Positions 51,101-64,000 of a stretch of 64,000 bases of DNA are shown here, piece by piece; position 1 is the stretch's first letter; every line of letters begins with the position of its first letter. Location: NCBI RefSeq assembly GCF_047511655.1, contig NC_133398.1:40243638-40307637 (forward strand), written 5' to 3'. The notes under the pieces are model-generated. The model was not told the DNA's origin. It ran no database searches and saw nothing but the letters and a program-made list of their open reading frames with translations. A program made the position numbers and the translations under genes. The stretch comes from Castor canadensis. Its lineage: Eukaryota; Chordata; Mammalia; Rodentia; Castoridae.

Positions 51101-53772
51101 GCCTTCCACTCACGAGCAGCAGAAACGCTATGTGGAAAGACCAGCATGCTGGGCCACAAAACCAGCTTCAACAGATTTTAGAAAACTGAAATTATATCAA
51201 GTGTCATTTCCAACCACAAGAGCACAGAAGTAGAACTTCATAACAGGAGGAGATTATATGCGCAAATACATATAATGTTCCTGAACAAATGAGATTAACA
51301 AATCAAAGAAGAAATTGAAAGGGTAATTAGAATGTGCCATAACGATGAAGAAGGGCACAGCATGTGTCAGAGCCTGTGGAATGCAGCAAAGGTCAGTGTA
51401 AAGGGAAACATGAAGAAAGAACTTAAATGATATGACATTATCCCCACAAGGAACTAGAAAAGTAAGTACACTGGGGCCCAAAACTTTGGTAGTAGGAGAC
51501 AATAAAGATTAAAACAGAAATAAAAGAAATACAGACTAGAAAAACAACAGGAAAGACCAATGAAACTAAGAGTTGATTTTTTTTAAAAGATGAAATTGAT
51601 AAAACTTGAACTAGATCAAGAGAGAAAACTCAGTTAGAAATGAAAGAAACAGAAATAAAGTAAACATAGAAAACTGTAATAAAGTCCTGCATCAAAGAAA
51701 TGTCTAAGACCTGATGACTTCATGGCTGAATTCTACCAAACATTTAAAGAGGAATTAACACCAATCCTTCTCAACTCCAAAAAACTGAACAAGATCAGAT
51801 AGTTCTATTTTATGAGGCCTGCATTACCCTGATACCAAAGCCAGATGAAGATACTATAAGAAAATGAAGTTATAGGTCCACATTCCTGACAAACATAGAT
51901 CAAAATTCCTCAACAAAATACCAGCAAACTGAATTCCACAGCATATTAAAAGGATCATTCTTCATGACAAGGTAGGATTTATCCCTGAGATGCCAGGATG
52001 CTTCAACATATTAAGGCATATAAAAATAATACAGTATATTAATAGAATAAGAGACCAAAAAAGCCCATAAGATCATCTCAATAGGGGCAAAAAAATTTTG
52101 ACAAAATTCAATATTTGTTCATGGTAACAACCCTAAAGAGATTAGGTGAAGAAACAATGTACCTTAACATAATACAGGCCATATCTGACAAGTCCACAGC
52201 TGATATCACATTCTATGAAAAGTTGAAAGCTTTTCCTCTAAGAACAGGATAAAAGGAGGATGTCAGCTCTCATGACTTCTATTCAACATAGCACTGGAAA
52301 TCCTAGCTACAGTGATTATGCAACAGAAATAAAAGGTATCTACATTAGAAAGGAAAGTCAAATTGTTTGTTTGCAGAAATGATCTTATATATATGGAGAA
52401 CCCTAAGAACTCTACCAAAAAAAACCCTGTTATAACTAATAAATGAATTCTATAAAGCTGCAGTATATAAAAATCAACATATAAAAATCAGTAGCATTTT
52501 ATACACTAAAATAGACTATTTGAAAAAGAAATCAAGGAAACAACCCCATTCATAACACTTAGGAATAAATTTAACCAAGAAAGTGGAGGACCACTTTCTT
52601 GGAAAGACATCCACACTAACCAAAGTGATCTACAGATTTGATGTAATTCCTACCAAACTTCCAATGATACCTTTTCAGGAATAAAAACAATACTAAAATT
52701 TATGTGGAACCACAAAACACTCCAAATATCTAAAGACATTTCAAGTAAAAAATAAACAAATCTGGAGATATTACATTATCTGACTTCAAAATATACTACA
52801 AAGCTATAACAATGAAAACAGCACAGACCTGGCATAAAAACAGACACAAAAGACAATAGAAAAAATAGTCCAGCAATGAACCTACACATGTGTGGTCAAT
52901 CCAAGTTTTGACAAGGGAATCAAGAACTCAGTAAATGGTGTTGGGAAAATTGGATATCTATGTGCAAAAGAATGAAATTAGACTCTTATATCACATACAA
53001 AAAGCAACTCAAAATGGATTACAGACTTAAACATAAAACCGGACACTGTAAGAGTACAAAGTGGAGAAACTTAGAACATTAGTTTAGGTAATGATTTTTT
53101 GGATATGATCCCCCAAAGCACAAGAAACAAAAATAAAAATGGACAAATAGGATTGTATCAAAATCAAAAGCTTTTGTAGATAAGGAAACAATAAAGACTC
53201 AACCTACAGAATGGGAAAAAATATTTGCAACCCATACATTTGATATGGGGTTAATATGCAGAATGTATGGATATTACAACTTTACAAAAAAGTGAAATAA
53301 TTCAATTAAAAATGGGCAAGGGACCCGAACAGACATTTCTAAAAAGAAATCATACAAATGGCCAACATGCATATGAAAAAATGTTCAACATCATTAATTG
53401 TCAGGGAATTGAAAATTAAAACCACAGGAGATATCACTTCAGACCTTTTAGAATAGACATTATATAAAAAGACAAAAGATAAGTGTTGGCAAGGGTGTGG
53501 AGAAAAGGGAACACTTATTCATTGTTGGTGGCAATGTAAATTAGTACAATCATGATGGAAAACAGTATGGAGTCCTCAAAAAACTAAAAATAGAACACCA
53601 TGGGATCCAGCAATCCCACTTCTGGATATATTTTCAAAGGAAATGAAATCAGTATGTTGAACAGACATCTGGGCTCCCATGTTCACTGCAGCATTATCCA
53701 TGATAGGTAAGATAAGGAATAAGCCTCAGTGCCCATCAACGGATGAATGGATAAAGAAAGTATGGTGTATGA

Positions 53773-53805
<33 letters not shown>

Positions 53806-54275
53806 GCAATACTACTCAGCCTTAATAAAGAAATCCTGTCATTTGCAATGTTATGGATGAATCTTGTGGATATAAGTGAAATAAGCCAGGCACAAAAAGA
53901 CAAATACTGCATATTCTCACATATGGAATCTAAAGGTGAACTCATGGAAGCAGAGAGTAGAATGGTAATTACCAAGAACCCGGGGAGATACTGGGGAGAT
54001 GAAAAAGGATACAAAATTCCGTTTAGGAGGAATAAAGTTCAAGAATTCTACTGTACAATATGGCGATTATAGTTAATGATTGTGTATTATTTTCTATATT
54101 CTTGACAATCACTACAAGCATTCTCATCACGGAAAACAAGTGTGTGAGTTAATACAGGCTGACTGGCTAATTTAGACACTCTATAATGTTTACATATTTC
54201 AAAATATCAGACTATAAACAGTAAATACGTGGAATTTTACTTGTCATTAAAACTTTTTTTTATAAAGAACAAAGC
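48190..54275 (+). mobile_element. long decayed L1 (L1MA/MB-like), near full length
   Basis: Order follows an L1. There is a 5' UTR-like GC-richer region (48190-49320, with repeated 'gactcaggttctaggc'-like units), ORF1-region sequence ('attatagtcaagctgtcaaaaacc', 'accttacaaatcagaaaagtggg') and ORF2 ('acatatatgcacctaacatcggagcacctaaatat', 'taggatttatccctgagatg', 'ggagatattacattatctgac'). The ORF2 end and 3' UTR run to about 54275. Many stops and indels; not active. Contains an (AC)14 at 53775-53802. It fills most of the RIG-I/ACO1 intergenic gap. Confidence 0.8.
53775..53802. repeat. (AC)14 microsatellite inside L1 ORF2
   Basis: Pure AC run where L1 ORF2 normally has a short 'tatacacaatgg'-like segment. 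The L1 frame continues on both sides. Confidence 0.95.
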
Positions 54276-54624
54276 AACCTCCTCCCCAAACATTCCATTT
54301 TAATCTGTAACAGAAACACTGGCTGGGTTGGAGCCAAGCCTCAGACAGACCATGTAAGGAGCTAGGTGACATCCTCAGCTCTCTGGTTTCCACACAGCCT
54401 CAGTACAAAACACACAGGAAATGAGGCTGGCAGCATGAGAGGCCAGGAAAAGAGGCAGCACGCTGGCTTCCAGGGACAGAGAATAGACACTTTCATGTAC
54501 TAGACTTATGACTTGTTATTTACCCTGTCTGATATGTAAGAGGAACGAATAATACCCACGCTGTTGCTAACCTTATATTTAAGATAAATTTAAAACCATC
54601 ATTACAAGAAAATTAACTATAAGG

Positions 54625-54998
54625 TGCCCTGTTAGGGACTGAATACTTGTACACTCCCAGAATTCATGTTAATGCTCTAAACCCCACATCTGCATGGAGA
54701 CAGGAACTCTAAGAAAATAGTTAGTTAAATGAGGTCATGAAGATGGGGTCTTATCTTATACAATTAGCGTCCTAGTAAGAAAAGACATTAGGAAGCCAAT
54801 TCTCTCTCCCTCTCCCACTTCAAGTGTAAATACCCAGGGAAGCCCATCTGCAAGTCAGGAAGAGAGTGCTCACCAGAAACCAAATCAGCTAGAATCTTGG
54901 CCTTGGACTTAACATGCCCAGAACTGTGAGAATGTAAATTTGATTAAGCCACAGTCTGTGGTACTTTGTTATGGCAGCCTTAGGAGACTAAGACACAC
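54625..54998 (+). mobile_element. MaLR LTR (MSTD/MLT1A type)
   Basis: 'gttagggactgaatacttgt...aaatgaggtcatgaagatggggtctta...catctgcaagtcaggaagagagtgctcaccag...cccagaactgtgagaatgtaaatt...cagtctgtggtactttgttatggcagcc'. A clear MaLR LTR, about 275 bp before the likely ACO1 3' end. Non-coding. Confidence 0.8.
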
Positions 54999-55249
54999 CC
55001 TGAAAATGAGCAAATTAACTTCAAGACACTAAAACGCTATGATTGGCTCATCAAATTTATATCCTTGCTACTGCTACTAGGCTACTCTTCCTTCTTGTCT
55101 GTTGCTCCCATACAGGGCAGGTAACTGAGCTTGCATGGTTCAAATGTAGCTGTAGGAGGAGAACATGAATGTCACTCAGGCTTCAGGACAATGTGCTCTC
55201 AATATCACAAAACTATGGCCACCTCCCCAGCCAAACTCAATTCCAAGTC

Positions 55250-56014
55250 AGCAATTTTTCCATGAAAATATATTTAATCTTATTCAAGTTAGAAATGGTC
55301 TGTGTTTCTCTCCCCAACCACTTCCAAAGAAAGGTTTCTTCTTGACAAAAAAAAAAAATAATAATAATAATTAAAAAAAATTCTGGGAAAAAGTTTTGAA
55401 GACAGTAAAAGAAAGTACTCTCTCATTCTGATCTCTCAAAAAGTACATAATCAAAAAATTTCAAAGTCTGACTTATTCACAAGGTGTCTGGATCATTCAC
55501 TCTGAAGGGGGAATCATAATCACTACTGTGATTTGAAGTATGAAAAAATTCTTACCTACCTATGTCAGTTAATGCAAAGGTACAGGCCCTGGAGGGAAGG
55601 ATTTCATTGATCACAGGACAACAGAGAAGAACAATAAGAAGAATATGAGATGCCTTCTGAGAATACTTACTAGTGTTTAGCTGAAAATTAATAGGTTAAG
55701 AGTGAAAAAAAAATCAATGTCCAGTGATCAGTAATTTTAAAGATAAACTAGTTTTCTTTCTGGCAGTACTGACCTTCCCATGATTCTAGCTTCCAAACTG
55801 TAGAAAAGGATAAAAAGATTAATAAAAATGGAGAAAGTGGAAACTTTTGGCTTTGTGCCTCCAGGAATGGAACCTAAACTGCAGAATCTACTTGCTCTGT
55901 GCACAGGGCCCACCCTCATGGAGCCGGGGGAGGCTTCTCCACTGGGCATCCACTGGTTGGGGCCAGTGTCTCGCTGGCTGAGCCCTGAGTGCAAGTCTCC
56001 TGAGAAACCAGGGC
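55250..56014 (-). other. ACO1: ACO1 3' UTR (probable extent)
   Basis: Sequence after the ACO1 stop in the minus direction. No AATAAA was found on this strand in the first kilobase. An ATTAAA (plus-strand tttaat at 55273-55278) about 740 nt past the stop is the best candidate signal. An imperfect A-rich/AAT stretch lies just beyond it (55343-55380). No clear iron-responsive element was seen. Confidence 0.5.
55273..55278 (-). terminator. ACO1: candidate ACO1 polyadenylation signal ATTAAA
   Basis: Plus-strand tttaat reads ATTAAA on the ACO1 strand. It gives a 3' UTR of plausible length. Assigned only from the hexamer and position. Confidence 0.4.
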
Positions 56015-63276
<7,262 letters not shown>

Positions 63277-64000
63277 CTAATAATACAAGCAGAAGAAGAG
63301 CCAGTTTAGTAGAGTGAACAAAGATTAAACTTAGCCTACACCAAGAAAAGAAAAATGGCATGAATCTAGCTATTGCTCTGAATCTACTGAGCATTCTTCT
63401 CTAAGGCAGAAAAGCTATTCTCATACCTTCAACTAGGGTGGAGTGAAAAGTGGGGTAAAGGGCAGAACTCAATATTCATCAGGATTAACTTTCAAATCTG
63501 GACAGAGAAATCAGGAGGGATTCTAAAAAGAGTATTTATTTTATGTATTCAGCAGGGTAACCTATAAAGCTTCATATGAGGTAAAAAGACAGATTAAAAA
63601 TAAGAAGATGGAAACAAGGGAATAATTAGGATATGATAGTCAGATGGAAGCCTAGAATGGGGGTCAACAAAATGTTGAAAAAATTTTAGGAACTACTTTT
63701 GCTTCTTTCTTGGGCTCCCAAGTTAACCAGAAGTGCACAAAAACTTGGCCTCCCTGCCTCCTTTGTACATCTCTTTGCTCTGAGAAGTCACCTTGCAGGA
63801 CTGATGAATAACATCTTGTGTCACAAGTTGAAACTACCCCCAGCCAGCAATGACTTTCTTATCGTGACCACACCCTGCCTTACCAATCCTGAGATGATGA
63901 TCAGCCTGAACACACTTTTGACCACCAGGCCACACCTGTGACCAGGACTGTTAAATATTATGAGACCTCTCACCCATTGCCCTAATTCTTACCCTATTTA
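63277..64000 (-). other. ACO1: ACO1 intron at the window edge
   Basis: No further ACO1 exon is visible; the exon ending in the codon for human R699-G700 must lie beyond 64000. An 80-codon open stretch on the plus strand (63699-63941) has no recognisable protein and is taken as chance. Confidence 0.5.

Overview
This is a mammalian, almost certainly rodent, nuclear genomic window. It is AT-rich, with large introns, GT-AG splice sites and a dense load of SINEs, LINE-1, MaLR LTRs, MIR and L2. The commonest SINE is a dimer: a B1/7SL-like or ID-like left half joined to a tRNA-derived right half ending in 'gagttcaaaccccagtacca'. From memory this resembles beaver-type (Castoridae) SINEs, with some squirrel-like ID copies, so a castorid is my best guess. 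I could not run a search to confirm the species.

Two protein-coding genes are present, converging tail to tail. On the + strand, 5314-44172 holds exons 2-18 of RIG-I (RIGI/DDX58), the cytosolic 5'-triphosphate RNA sensor. Exon 1, with the start codon and promoter, lies before the window. All 17 exons have canonical splice sites, matching phases and no stops. Together they encode the rest of CARD1, CARD2, the DECH-box helicase and the zinc-binding C-terminal domain. On the - strand, 63276-56015 holds the last four coding exons of ACO1 (cytosolic aconitase / iron regulatory protein 1), ending at a stop codon at 56015-56017. The same RIGI-ACO1 pair is adjacent and convergent on human 9p21, from memory.

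Layout: 1-5313 is RIG-I intron 1. From 5.3 to 44.2 kb are RIG-I exons and introns, with an old L1 carrying nested insertions at 9.2-12.0 kb and a young 5'-truncated L1 with a 15-bp target-site duplication in intron 4. From 44.2 to about 45.5 kb is the RIG-I 3' UTR. At 45.5-46.4 kb is a second copy of the same young L1 3' end. At 48.2-54.3 kb is a long, decayed L1. From about 55.3 to 63.3 kb are the ACO1 3' UTR and last exons, and the window ends in an ACO1 intron. No tRNA or rRNA gene, CRISPR array or other non-eukaryotic system was seen.

The most interesting points are in the RIG-I locus. Four residues reported as inhibitory phosphorylation sites in human RIG-I (T170, T770, S854, S855) are replaced here by A, K, G and G, while RNA-, zinc- and nucleotide-binding residues are kept. 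A same-sense young L1 in intron 4 lies just after an in-frame read-through ORF that would end RIG-I after its two CARDs. Two near-identical direct L1 repeats bracket exons 5-18. None of these is proven functional.
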